Positions 41,848 through 50,481 of a stretch of DNA of 64,000 nucleotides are shown here, one piece after another. Positions within the stretch are counted from its first letter, which is position 1; every line of letters starts with the position of its first letter. A program made the translations under genes and the position numbers. Source of the DNA: Bacillota bacterium (GTDB lineage: Bacteria > Bacillota > Bacilli > Alicyclobacillales > SLC66). The DNA is taken from assembly GCA_021828865.1 (NCBI GenBank), contig JAJZCW010000002.1:62001-126000 (forward strand), in the 5' to 3' direction. The notes below the pieces were generated by a model. It ran no database searches and had not been told where the DNA came from. It worked only from the letters and a program-made list of their open reading frames with translations.

Positions 41848-42957
41848 CTAGTCCATAAAAAAGTCCATAATGGCGCCATCATGTGCATTAACTATAGTAA
41901 GATACAAGTGATCGATTAAATTTACTTCTTCATGGGCTGTGGCCTCTCCACGTTCATTTTGGATAATGCGCACGATGGGTCTGCCAGGAAAATTAGGGTT
42001 CGTATCTTTAATAATCGCGGTGCGCCCGTCACTGAGTTTGACCTCCGTGCCGATCGGATACATGGATACTTTTTTACTAAACAAAGCCACAATGTTTAAG
42101 TCATATTCTGTTTCCACTCTGCTATAGAGATACTCCATGACTTCAGATGGTAGCATTCCTCTACGATATGGCCGGTGCATGACCATCGCATCGTAAACAT
42201 CCGCTACAGCAATGATTTTTCCAAATAAGTGTATCTCATCACCGACTAGTCCCCTCGGATATCCAGACCCGTTTAAGCGTTCATGGTGTTGATAAGCACT
42301 ATGTGCCACTAAATACGAGAGTTCATGTTGTTTCACCAACACCTCGTGACCTAGATCTGCATGTTTCTTGATCACATCGTATTCGTCCGCAGTTAATTTC
42401 CCAGGTTTATTCAGCACATCCACAGGGACCCATATTTTACCTATGTCGTGCAACATGGCACCAAGGCCCAAATCGACAAGCATGTTCTCTGTTAACCCCA
42501 TGCTTAACCCGATGATCATCGAATAAATAGCCACATTGATGGAGTGGACATAGGTCTGGTTATCATAGGTTGCTACACTGGATAGGTCTTCCTGAAGAAT
42601 CGTAGTCCCCTGGATGATGGATAGCAAATTTTTCATTTGATTTCGCATGGATTTCGCAATACGTCGATCAATCGACACTTTATCTAGGGTGGCGTTGCTT
42701 TTCCATAAGTCCCACTGAGTCCTCAATATCGACTGTGTCTGCAATCGCAATTCCATCGGAACCGCTTCTTTGATTTCAACGCCCTCAGTGACCTCATCGT
42801 CAATATAGACAACCGCGAAATCTTTTTGGATTTTATCGATAAAGCCTTCCCGAATTTCCACCCCTTTGGATAATAGCACACGCCCATATTCGTCATACAG
42901 CGTCCTGCCTAACCTCATCCCAGGGCGAAGTAATGATGAAGAGATTTGCCTTGACAA
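41848..42957 (-). CDS. HD-GYP domain cyclic-di-GMP phosphodiesterase
   Basis: A 369-residue protein. N-terminal region (LRPGMRLGRTLYDEYGRVLL, residues 10-70) is the usual Spo0F-independent PDE-associated segment; the HD-GYP domain spans ~120-290: HSINVAIYSMIIGL, LGLGAMLHDIGKIWVP (HD), KKHADLGHEVLV, HHERLNGSGYPRGL (GYP) and VADVYDAMVMHRPYR. All metal ligands are present, so hydrolysis of c-di-GMP is likely. TTG at 42957 with GGGAGG seven bases upstream. Third gene of a likely mtnA-SDR-HD-GYP transcript. Its product would deplete the ligand of the flp riboswitch. Confidence 0.93.
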   Translation of the reverse strand: MSRQISSSLLRPGMRLGRTLYDEYGRVLLSKGVEIREGFIDKIQKDFAVVYIDDEVTEGVEIKEAVPMELRLQTQSILRTQWDLWKSNATLDKVSIDRRIAKSMRNQMKNLLSIIQGTTILQEDLSSVATYDNQTYVHSINVAIYSMIIGLSMGLTENMLVDLGLGAMLHDIGKIWVPVDVLNKPGKLTADEYDVIKKHADLGHEVLVKQHELSYLVAHSAYQHHERLNGSGYPRGLVGDEIHLFGKIIAVADVYDAMVMHRPYRRGMLPSEVMEYLYSRVETEYDLNIVALFSKKVSMYPIGTEVKLSDGRTAIIKDTNPNFPGRPIVRIIQNERGEATAHEEVNLIDHLYLTIVNAHDGAIMDFFMD

Positions 42958-42991
42958 TGAAAAACCTCCCGCGAAGTTATATATCTGAAAT

Positions 42992-43786
42992 CTAGTAAAC
43001 CGACCGCAGAGACCCACCATCTACCATTGTGGTTTCGCCGGTCATGTAGGTATTTGCCTCTGATAAAAGAAACACTGCCACTTTTGCGAATTCATTGGGA
43101 TTTCCATATCTGCCAATCGGAATGGCCGCTTCCTGGTTCTCCCGCACTTTTTCCATAGATAATCCCAGTCGATCAGCACTTGCTTTGTCCAATTGTACAA
43201 TTCGGTCTGTTGCAATTCTCCCGGGTGCCAGATTGTGGATGAGAATTCCTTCTTTGGCCACTTCCGCAGCAAGGGTTTTTAACATGCCCACGACACCTGC
43301 CCTAATCGAGTTGGAGAGTATCAGATTACTTATTGGCTCTTTCACTGACATAGAAGAAACATTTAGTATTCTTCCATACTTATTCTTTCGCATCAATGGC
43401 AGAGTTTCCCTGATCAATCTGACCACACTCAGCAAATTGAGTTCAAACGCCCGATGCCAGTCATCATCCGTCATTTGATCAAACCCACCTGGAGGTGGGC
43501 CACCCGCGTTAGTGATTAGCAGATCAATCCTGCCCCATTTATCGTTTGTCGTTTTTACTAGCTGCCGGACAGACTCCACATCGGCCACATTTACATGATG
43601 AATCAACACCTCTGCATTAGAGCGAATAGACCTCATCTCCTCTGCGGCTTTCTCCAAAGCGTCTACATTTCGGCTAGCAATGGTCACACTGCATCCTTCG
43701 CGCACCAACTCAGTGGCAATCGCCTTCCCAAGACCAGACGAGGCAGCGGTGATTAGGGCCTTTTTCCCTTGTAACCCCAAGTCCAT
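42992..43786 (-). CDS. SDR-family oxidoreductase (atypical active site)
   Basis: A 264-residue Rossmann-fold protein: ALITAASSGLGKAIATELV with the TGxxxGxG-like TAASSGLG, TNAGGPPPGGF, and ILNVSSMSVKEPISNLILSN. The catalytic Tyr-x3-Lys that normally follows the Ser is replaced: the segment reads NLILSNSIRAGVVGMLKTLA. This replacement is recurrent in one SDR subgroup, so it may be family-specific rather than decay. ATG at 43786, GGAGG eight bases upstream. Operon with mtnA and HD-GYP inferred from gaps of about 30 bases. Confidence 0.82.
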   Translation of the reverse strand: MDLGLQGKKALITAASSGLGKAIATELVREGCSVTIASRNVDALEKAAEEMRSIRSNAEVLIHHVNVADVESVRQLVKTTNDKWGRIDLLITNAGGPPPGGFDQMTDDDWHRAFELNLLSVVRLIRETLPLMRKNKYGRILNVSSMSVKEPISNLILSNSIRAGVVGMLKTLAAEVAKEGILIHNLAPGRIATDRIVQLDKASADRLGLSMEKVRENQEAAIPIGRYGNPNEFAKVAVFLLSEANTYMTGETTMVDGGSLRSVY

Positions 43787-43815
43787 CAAAAACACCTCCA
43801 AAAACCCCGATTAAA

Positions 43816-44862
43816 TCATGATAAGGCAGATCGTAGATCAACAGGAGGATAAAATACTCCCTTTTCCGTAACAATTGCCGTTATCAATTCATGAGGGGTT
43901 ACATCAAACGCAGGATTAAACACTGCAATGTTGTCTGGCGCCACCTTACGTCCGTTAAACACGGTAATTTCTTCTGCAGCACGCTCTTCAATCGGAATTT
44001 GTTGTCCATTGTCAATACCAAGGTCGACCGTGGATATTGGTGCCGCTACATAAAATGGAATTCCAAAATGATGGGCGAGCACTGCTACGCTGTAGGTGCC
44101 GATTTTGTTCGCCGTATCGCCGTTTGCAGCAATTCGGTCAGCCCCTACCATGACCGCTTGAATTTTTCCTTGACTCATGACTGTCGCCGCCATATTGTCG
44201 CAAATCAGTGTCACATCGATCCCTGCCTGCTGCAATTCCCAGACCGTTAATCTCGCGCCCTGTAGGACGGGTCTGGTTTCATCCGCAAACACCTTAAAAT
44301 CCACTCCGCGTTCTTTCGCGATGTAAAATCCCGACAGCGCCGTCCCGTATCGACTCGTCGCAAGCGCTCCCGCGTTACAATGCGTCAGCACTCCCATTCC
44401 GTCCTTAATAAGCGCGGCCAGATGCTCTCCGATCGTACGGTTCGCCGCTTCGTCTTCACGATCAATGGCGATCGCTTCCTCCAACAGTGCCGACAGTCTT
44501 TCCTTAATGGATATTCCTCTTTCTAGTTCCCACCTTCGGCTCATCCTTCTTAGCGCCCACTCCAAATTCACGGCCGTTGGCCTTGAACTATTTAAGTACT
44601 GAACGTATTGCTGCAACTTGGCATCCAGATCTGCATTCACACTATCCTTAATTGCTGCAAACATTCCCAAATACAACCCATAGGCTGCTGTAATCCCAAT
44701 TGCAGGTGCTCCTCGAACCAACATATTGCGAATCGACCAGAACACCTCTTCTACAGTAACCAATTCCACAAATTTAATATCCTCAGGCAAGCGAGTTTGG
44801 TCCAGAAGCACTATCTTTTCCTGGTCAAACCGCACAGAACGAAAATCTTCAATTGCACTCAC
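43816..44862 (-). CDS. mtnA: Methylthioribose-1-phosphate isomerase
   Basis: A 348-residue enzyme of the methionine salvage pathway, converting MTR-1-P to MTRu-1-P. Motifs MLVRGAPAIGITAAYG, THCNAGALATSRYGTALSGF (Cys nucleophile in HCN), and VGADRIAANGDTANKIGTYS (Asp) are diagnostic; the C-terminal PFYVAAPISTVD and EERAAEEIT are also typical. GTG start with AAGGGTG eight bases upstream. It recycles the methylthioadenosine that polyamine synthesis (see speD) produces. Confidence 0.96.
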   Translation of the reverse strand: MSAIEDFRSVRFDQEKIVLLDQTRLPEDIKFVELVTVEEVFWSIRNMLVRGAPAIGITAAYGLYLGMFAAIKDSVNADLDAKLQQYVQYLNSSRPTAVNLEWALRRMSRRWELERGISIKERLSALLEEAIAIDREDEAANRTIGEHLAALIKDGMGVLTHCNAGALATSRYGTALSGFYIAKERGVDFKVFADETRPVLQGARLTVWELQQAGIDVTLICDNMAATVMSQGKIQAVMVGADRIAANGDTANKIGTYSVAVLAHHFGIPFYVAAPISTVDLGIDNGQQIPIEERAAEEITVFNGRKVAPDNIAVFNPAFDVTPHELITAIVTEKGVFYPPVDLRSALS

Positions 44863-44937
44863 TATCTTTTCACCCTTACTTTATGAAAGATACTCCCCAT
44901 AATAATCTCACTATATCATGGATCACAAAATCCGCAC

Positions 44938-44962
44938 AAAAAAAGACGCCTAAGCGCCTTTT
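44938..44962 (-). terminator. Terminator of fixABCX
   Basis: Minus strand AAAAGGCGC / GCGUCUUUU (one G-U pair) with a UUAG loop, then a U-tract. It separates fixX from mtnA. Confidence 0.8.
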
Positions 44963-44987
44963 CAAGATGTTCTATTACAAACGAGAA

Positions 44988-45269
44988 TCAACCGAATTTG
45001 TACGTAATTCCGTAACCGCCTTTAGGATAGACCCATTCGATGTTGTAGTGCGGGCAGCCTATCCGGCATGTGCCGCATTCCACACAATTCTCAAACGCCA
45101 CAGAGGTCATTTTCTCTTCATCATGCCATTGATACACTTCTGCTGGACAGAAGAATTGGCACTCTTTCGTCTCGCAATGGAGGCAAACATCCTGGTCTTT
45201 GATGATCAAATGTGAATTTTCATCAACCTTGTAGCGGATCGTGTATAACTTTTCAGCAATATTGCTCAT
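44988..45269 (-). CDS. fixX: Ferredoxin-like protein FixX
   Basis: A 93-residue ferredoxin-like protein. Cys pattern VCLHCETKECQFFCPAEVY and ENCVECGTCRIGCPHYNIEW; the second is a full CxxCxxCxxxC cluster motif for one [4Fe-4S], the first has only three Cys. This matches FixX. The ATG overlaps the fixC stop (ATGA). Passes electrons between FixABC and a low-potential acceptor or quinone. Confidence 0.92.
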   Translation of the reverse strand: MSNIAEKLYTIRYKVDENSHLIIKDQDVCLHCETKECQFFCPAEVYQWHDEEKMTSVAFENCVECGTCRIGCPHYNIEWVYPKGGYGITYKFG

Positions 45270-46567
45270 CCGTTAATCGCCCTCCATCCCTTAATTCCTA
45301 ATTTTACAAGATTGGCTGTTCCACCTGCAGCTTCTCGCAATCCGCGAATGGCTGCCTTTTGTTTTTCCGCTTTGCTGAGGCCATCAATCAAAAGCATTTG
45401 ATAGGCAGCATCATTCAACGCGGCAGGCAATCTGTCGAACAGTTTCGGATCAATGTCGTTCAACAATCCGTGCAATCCCTGATACTTCTTCAAATCCTTG
45501 TGAATAAATGATTCGCGAACGCGACGATCATAACCAGCTAACCCGTCTTTGCTAAAATCACCCTTGGCATGAGCTTCAATAATCGCATCTGCCGCATACT
45601 TGCCGGAGGTCATGGCGAGGTTAGTTCCTTCGCGATGCACAAAGTTAACAAGTTGCGCCGCGTCTCCGCAGATTACCCATCCATTGCCGGACAGTGGCGG
45701 GATCGCGTGAAAACCGCCTTCTGGAATGAGGTGAGCCGCGTATTCCTTGCTTTCCCCACCTTGTAGCATTTTTCTGATCATCGGATGTTGCTTGACGTTT
45801 TCAATCAAATCATAGGGGCGGATTTTCGTGCGTTTGAGATCACTGACCATCACACCAACGCCAAAAGATATGGTTTCTTGGTTCGTGTACATAAATCCCA
45901 GTCCCGCCATTCCGCCGAGTTGACCAATAAACTCGGTGGTGACTCCTTCATCCCCTTCAAGGTTGAAGCGATCCATGATTTTTTCTTTTGGCATTGCGAT
46001 CACTTCTTTTACAGCGAGGGAAACTTGATCCGGTTGCCATTCATGATGAACGCCTAATTGCTTGCCTAAAAGTGAGTTGACCCCGTCTGCAACTACCACT
46101 ACATTCGCATACAAATCACCTTCTTCGCGATCTGTACGAACTCCTACTACACGGTCACCTTCGCGTAAAAGATCCGTCACGACCGTTTCATAGATGTTAA
46201 GAGAACCTGCCTGTTCCGCTTTGCTAGCAAACCATTGGTCAAATTTGACGCGAAGCCCAGTCCACGCATTAGCAGGCTCTTTAAAGGCTTCATTGCGATG
46301 ACCCATTGTGACGACTGAGTCTTTACCCATTAGCCACATGCGTTGTTCCACTACGCGCCTTTCAAGTGGCGCTTCTTTCCAGAATTCCGGTATGATGTCT
46401 TCCAACTGCTTGCGATAAAGCACACCGCCAAAAATGTTTTTGGCGCCCGGAAACTCTCCACGTTCGATCAGCACTACATTCAGTCCTGCTTTAGCCATCG
46501 TATAAGCTGCTGCGCTGCCAGCCGGCCCACCGCCGACGATGATGGCATCAAAACGTTCCGTTGCCAA
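45266..46567 (-). CDS. fixC: FAD-dependent oxidoreductase FixC (ETF-quinone oxidoreductase-like)
   Basis: A 433-residue flavoprotein. FAD site DAIIVGGGPAGSAAAYTMAK, ERGEFPGAKNIFGGVLYR typical of FixC/ETF-QO, GVNSLLGKQLG, and WVICGDAAQLVNFVHREGTN. It lacks the C-terminal ferredoxin domain of ETF-QO, which is supplied by separate FixX. TTG at 46567 (GGGAG eight bases upstream) is preferred over overlapping GTGs at 46573-46576. Likely passes electrons to menaquinone, made by the men genes here. Confidence 0.93.
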   Translation of the reverse strand: MATERFDAIIVGGGPAGSAAAYTMAKAGLNVVLIERGEFPGAKNIFGGVLYRKQLEDIIPEFWKEAPLERRVVEQRMWLMGKDSVVTMGHRNEAFKEPANAWTGLRVKFDQWFASKAEQAGSLNIYETVVTDLLREGDRVVGVRTDREEGDLYANVVVVADGVNSLLGKQLGVHHEWQPDQVSLAVKEVIAMPKEKIMDRFNLEGDEGVTTEFIGQLGGMAGLGFMYTNQETISFGVGVMVSDLKRTKIRPYDLIENVKQHPMIRKMLQGGESKEYAAHLIPEGGFHAIPPLSGNGWVICGDAAQLVNFVHREGTNLAMTSGKYAADAIIEAHAKGDFSKDGLAGYDRRVRESFIHKDLKKYQGLHGLLNDIDPKLFDRLPAALNDAAYQMLLIDGLSKAEKQKAAIRGLREAAGGTANLVKLGIKGWRAING

Positions 46568-46593
46568 CTTCACCACTCCCGTCTCAAATCGCC

Positions 46594-47712
46594 TTATGAT
46601 TGTATGGAGGCTGCCACTGATGCATTGGCTGCAAACGGCAACGCGCGTTTTTCCTTCACAGCCTTAATGATGGCCGGCACGATTTCGTAAAGGTCGCCGA
46701 CAATACCATAGTGTGCCACCTTGAAAATCGGTGCTTCCGGATCAGTGTTGATGGCCACGATCACATCAGAATTTTGCATCCCCACCACGTGCTGAACTGC
46801 GCCAGAAATACCAATAGCAAAATAAAGTTTCGCCCGTACTGTGGAGCCGGTCTGGCCCACCTGATGGTCGTGATCAATCCACTTCAGGTCAACGACCGCA
46901 CGAGAGGCACCCACTACGCCGCCCAGCGCATCCGCTAATTCTTGCAAGAGTTTGAAACCTTCCGGATTGCCAAGACCTTTGCCTCCAGCCACGATGATCT
47001 CATGATCTTCCATGTTGATGCGGTCCGTTTGCTCCAGAAAATCGAGCACTTCCGTCACTACTTCATTCTCATGCATAGGGGACTCGACTTCCACTATCTC
47101 CCCTGTTCTTGACGGGTCAGAGGGAAGTTCCAAAAACACGCCAGGTCTTGCAGTTGCCATTTGCGGCTTATATTGTTTACATAAAATTGTAGCCAACATC
47201 TTTTCTGAGAAAGCAGGTCGACTGGCTTGCAGCAAGCGGTTTTCATCCACATCGAGTTGCGTGCAGTCCGCTGTCAAACCTGTTGGCAAGTGGGTGGCAA
47301 TTGCCCCTGCCAAGTCTCTTCCTGTATAGGTAGCACCCACCAAAACAATCTCCGGCTTGAAGTTGCGAATCACTTGCAAACTAACACGGCTATAAGGACG
47401 TGTGCGGTACTTTTCAAGCACAGGAGAGTCTGCCAGGTACACTTTATTTGCCCCACGCCTGATGGCTTCTTCCGCCAGATGCTTCACGTTGTGCCCCATC
47501 ACCAGCGCATACACAGGAGCGTTGATTTTAGCGGCCATTCTTGTCGCTTCGCCTAGGAGTTGCCATGACACTTTTTTCGCTACTCCTGCACGCTGTTCTA
47601 CCACGACCATGAGACCGAGGTAATCAGAAAAATCCTGCTCTGGCACGGACTGCACTCTGCTGGCTCCTTTCGGCTCCGCAGCCTTTTGATTTACATTTTG
47701 CTCATCAGCCAC
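46594..47712 (-). CDS. fixB: Electron transfer flavoprotein alpha subunit FixB
   Basis: A 372-residue ETF alpha. N-terminal domain (LGLMVVVEQRAGVAKKVSWQ) and C-terminal FAD domain VAGGKGLGNPEGFKLLQELA, VGASRAVVDLKWIDHDHQVG, QTGSTVRAKLYFAIGISGAV and VIVAINTDPEAPIFKVAHYG, the classical ETF alpha signature. The N-terminal 35 residues (NVNQKAAEPKGASRVQSVPE) are an extra polar extension. GTG at 47712 has AAGGAGG seven bases upstream. Confidence 0.94.
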   Translation of the reverse strand: MADEQNVNQKAAEPKGASRVQSVPEQDFSDYLGLMVVVEQRAGVAKKVSWQLLGEATRMAAKINAPVYALVMGHNVKHLAEEAIRRGANKVYLADSPVLEKYRTRPYSRVSLQVIRNFKPEIVLVGATYTGRDLAGAIATHLPTGLTADCTQLDVDENRLLQASRPAFSEKMLATILCKQYKPQMATARPGVFLELPSDPSRTGEIVEVESPMHENEVVTEVLDFLEQTDRINMEDHEIIVAGGKGLGNPEGFKLLQELADALGGVVGASRAVVDLKWIDHDHQVGQTGSTVRAKLYFAIGISGAVQHVVGMQNSDVIVAINTDPEAPIFKVAHYGIVGDLYEIVPAIIKAVKEKRALPFAANASVAASIQS

Positions 47713-47726
47713 TGTGATTCCTCCTT

Positions 47727-48554
47727 CTACCATCCAAGCCTGGTCGGCAATTCGGTTGACCAGAGTTGTTCTATGAGTTCACTTGCCACCACAGTTGCGT
47801 TATCGCCTTCCAGTATCTTTGTGTCGATCTTTCTCGGCTCTGGAACCCATGTTTTTGAAACGATCGTTGGCGAACCTTTAAGACCGATCTTCGAACGATC
47901 AATATCCGAAAAGTCATTAGTCGACCACACGATGGGCTTGTACCTAGATGCATTGATGACACCAGGTAAACTGGCACGCCTTGGCTTGTTCAATTCCGTC
48001 AACACGGTCACCACGACAGGCAGCTTGGTTTTCACTACTTCTATCCCGTCCTCCAGGTGACGATGAACCGTGATTGATTTGTCTTTATCGCTTAGTTCCA
48101 CTACTTTTTCAACATAGGTCAATTGTTCATAATCCAGTCTGCAAGCAACGCCAGGTCCTACCTGACCAGTATCTCCGTCAAGGGTTTGCTTGCCACAAAA
48201 TACCACGTCCACAGGTCCGAATTCCTCGGCCACTTTCTGCACGGTAATGCCAACCACATAAGACGTCGCGAGTGTATCAGCACCGGCGAATGCCCGGTCA
48301 CTGACGAGTACGGCTCGATCAGCTCCCATAGAAATACATTGTTTCAGCGCTTTATCCGCTGATGGAGGTCCCATAGAGACGACCGTAACTTCTGCACCCA
48401 TTTCATCCTTGAACCGAAGCGCTTCTTCGAGTCCATGCAAATCATAATAATTGACAATTGCCGGAACACCTTGACGCACCAATGTATTAGTATTGGGATC
48501 AATGCGGATCTCCCGGCTATCTGGCACTTGCTTCACACACACCACAATGTGCAT
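47727..48554 (-). CDS. fixA: Electron transfer flavoprotein beta subunit FixA
   Basis: A 275-residue ETF beta. HIVVCVKQVPDSREIRIDPN, YDLHGLEEALRFKDEMGAEV, SMGPPSADKALKQCISMGAD (all family hallmarks), VFCGKQTLDGDTGQVGPGVA and the AMP/FAD-site LPVVVTVLTELNKPRRASLP. First gene of fixABCX. TAGGTG seven bases before ATG. An FNR-like dyad lies about 80 bases upstream. There is no nif gene nearby, so this FixABCX is probably respiratory, feeding quinone or ferredoxin, not nitrogen fixation. Confidence 0.94.
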   Translation of the reverse strand: MHIVVCVKQVPDSREIRIDPNTNTLVRQGVPAIVNYYDLHGLEEALRFKDEMGAEVTVVSMGPPSADKALKQCISMGADRAVLVSDRAFAGADTLATSYVVGITVQKVAEEFGPVDVVFCGKQTLDGDTGQVGPGVACRLDYEQLTYVEKVVELSDKDKSITVHRHLEDGIEVVKTKLPVVVTVLTELNKPRRASLPGVINASRYKPIVWSTNDFSDIDRSKIGLKGSPTIVSKTWVPEPRKIDTKILEGDNATVVASELIEQLWSTELPTRLGW

Positions 48555-48611
48555 GCCAGTTCACCTACCCATTTGAGAAATTGTTCACATACTCACCAGC
48601 TAAATGATGCG

Positions 48612-48652
48612 AGATTATTCAGTATGAAACTAAATTGTGAATTATTGCACAA
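48612..48652 (-). promoter_or_regulatory. FNR/Crp-like dyad upstream of fixA
   Basis: TTGTGA-ATTATT-GCACAA (48635-48652), one base away from the TGTGA-N6-TCACA form used by Bacillus Fnr/Crp-type sites. A -10-like TAATCT (48612-48617, minus strand) lies about 29 bases away, the spacing for activation from around -40. The remaining 260-bp gap to the next gene (48817) is AT-rich and shows nothing else. Confidence 0.5.
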
Positions 48653-48816
48653 GCTAGCCGCAATATAATTTCTGATGAGGTCATACGCCATGAACTATCT
48701 AAAGACTATAACGAAATTGCTGATTTGGCAATAGACTAATTGCAAATATTTCAGAAATTCGTGCGCATGATTTCACAATTTTGATTAATAAACTTTGTAT
48801 GTTTTATAATCAGCTA

Positions 48817-49731
48817 TCAATTTGATAGCAAGTCGCTCAAAGCGTCTTGAATGGTACAATAATCAAATTCAAAACCTGCAGAAGTTGCTTTGGCGGGGAC
48901 CACCTTTTGACCTTTCAAAATCAGATCGCCTGCTTCCCCCAACACCGCTCTAATCGCAAACGAAGGCACAGGAAAGCTGCTGTGCGTTCCTAGTTGCGCG
49001 GCAACCGCTTTTCCGAGATCCCGCATGGTCAAAGGCAATGGCGCTGTCACATTGACAGGCCCTGACAGTTCCTGATGATCGAGCGCAAAAGTAATTAACC
49101 TGACTGCATCTTGGATATGCACCCAAGATACCCATTGCTTTCCGCTACCGATCGTCCCTCCCGCACGCATTCGATAGGGCAAAACCAAACGCGGTAACGC
49201 GCCTCCATCTCGGGAGAGTACAATGCCAAGACGAGCCATCACCACGCGTACCCCGGATTCTCTTGCTCTCATTGCTGCCTCCTCCCAGGCTCCCGACACC
49301 ACTGCCAGAAAGTCCTTGTAAAGGGGGCTTGATTCTTCAGTAAAAATCTCACTCTCGCTCGGACCATAAAACCCTACGGCGGACGCGTTGACCAGTACTT
49401 TTGGAGGGGCTGACGCTGATTTCATCCAATCGACCAACAGATTGGTGGTAGACAGGCGGCTTTGCAAAATGGCATTTTTAGTTTCCTTTGTCCATCTACC
49501 ACTAAAAATAGACTGACCCGCCAAATTGATCACCCCATCAAACGGAGCGTCTAAAATTGCTTTTTCCCATTCTCCTTTATCAAGCGGCAATCTAAGCACC
49601 CGAGTGTCCTGTAGAGAAGATCGAAAGGGGGATCGCGTTCCAATCGCTATCTTATCCCCTCGGCCCGTTAAGTGTGCAATCAGCGCCTTTCCCACAAGTC
49701 CTGTTCCGCCGATAATTAAATACCTAGACAC
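48817..49731 (-). CDS. TIGR01777-type NAD(P)-dependent epimerase/oxidoreductase
   Basis: A 304-residue extended SDR-like protein. YLIIGGTGLVGKALIAHLTG is the nucleotide site, INLAGQSIFSGRWTKETKNA the conserved stretch of the TIGR01777/SulA (YfcH, YfhF) family, VNASAVGFYGPSESEIFTEE the active-site segment (YG instead of YxxxK), and WVSWVHIQDAVRLITFAL another hallmark. The reaction is unknown. GTG start with GGGGGAG six bases upstream. Upstream gene is the broken pxpA, 12 bases away. Confidence 0.87.
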   Translation of the reverse strand: MSRYLIIGGTGLVGKALIAHLTGRGDKIAIGTRSPFRSSLQDTRVLRLPLDKGEWEKAILDAPFDGVINLAGQSIFSGRWTKETKNAILQSRLSTTNLLVDWMKSASAPPKVLVNASAVGFYGPSESEIFTEESSPLYKDFLAVVSGAWEEAAMRARESGVRVVMARLGIVLSRDGGALPRLVLPYRMRAGGTIGSGKQWVSWVHIQDAVRLITFALDHQELSGPVNVTAPLPLTMRDLGKAVAAQLGTHSSFPVPSFAIRAVLGEAGDLILKGQKVVPAKATSAGFEFDYCTIQDALSDLLSN

Positions 49732-49743
49732 GATGGACTCCCC

Positions 49744-50481
49744 CTACTTCATGATTCTTGATCTTTTGAATACTTCCCTTAAACGTTTCGCAACTGTTGC
49801 TGCACCTGGGTGATCGCCATGAATGCAAATCGTATCAAAGTGAAGCGAAATCATCTCTCCGGTACGCGATTTTATTTGTCCTTTTGAAACCACATCGAGC
49901 ACGCGCTCCACCACCACATCAACATCATTAATAACGCTTCCCTCCATGTTCCTTGGAGTCAATGACCCGTCCCATTCATACGAGCGATCTGCAAAAAACT
50001 CTTGCCATACCGTCAACCCCTCGGCTGTTGCCACACTGGAGAGTCGGCTTCCAGACGGCGCATATAGAATCAAGTGGGGGTTATAGCCGGTGATTGCATC
50101 CGCCACGCATTTGGCTATGGCCTCATTCGCTGCCGCAACGTTATATAGCGCGCCGTGCAATTTCACATGATGCAACGTGGTGCCGTGACGAATCGCAAAA
50201 GCTGATAACGCCCCCATTTGATAAATCATCTGATTGGCAATTTCCTGGCAACTATAGGGAATGTGACGCCTACCAAAACCCTATCGATCCGGATAGCCAG
50301 GGTGAGCGCCAATAAAAACACCATACTCCTTCGCCATTTTGACCGTGCGATCCATGACCTGAGGATCTCCAGCGTGAAATCCGCAGGCGATATTGGCCGA
50401 TGTTATGACACCTAACAACGATTCGTCTTCGCCAAATGCATAGACACCAAAGCCTTCCCCAAGATCCGCATTCAGATCCAT
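49744..50481 (-). pseudogene. pxpA: 5-oxoprolinase subunit A / LamB-YcsF family, interrupted by an amber codon
   Basis: The two frames join without shift: [11 protein letters not shown]...[17 protein letters not shown]...GAHPGYPDR, then TAG (50281-50283), then GFGRRHIPYSCQEIANQMIY, HHVKLHGALYN, FADRSYEWDGSLTPR, TICIHGDHPGAA. E. coli PxpA has DRENFGR at this place, so one base change (GAG to TAG) explains the stop. Everything else is intact and about 245 codons long. The start follows the antiporter stop directly (TAGATG) with GGGGAGAG seven bases upstream. Partners pxpB/C are not in the window. Recent mutation, readthrough or a sequencing error are all possible. Confidence 0.88.

Noticed and set aside
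48817..48835. GCTATCAA-T-TTGATAGC palindrome at the end of the epimerase gene
   Set aside because: Perfect but short, without U-tract, and overlaps the stop codon; not a convincing terminator or operator.
50281..50283. TAG as pyrrolysine codon
   Set aside because: Pyl is known in methylamine methyltransferases; the family residue here is Glu or similar and no Pyl genes are in the window. A nonsense mutation or sequencing error is simpler.
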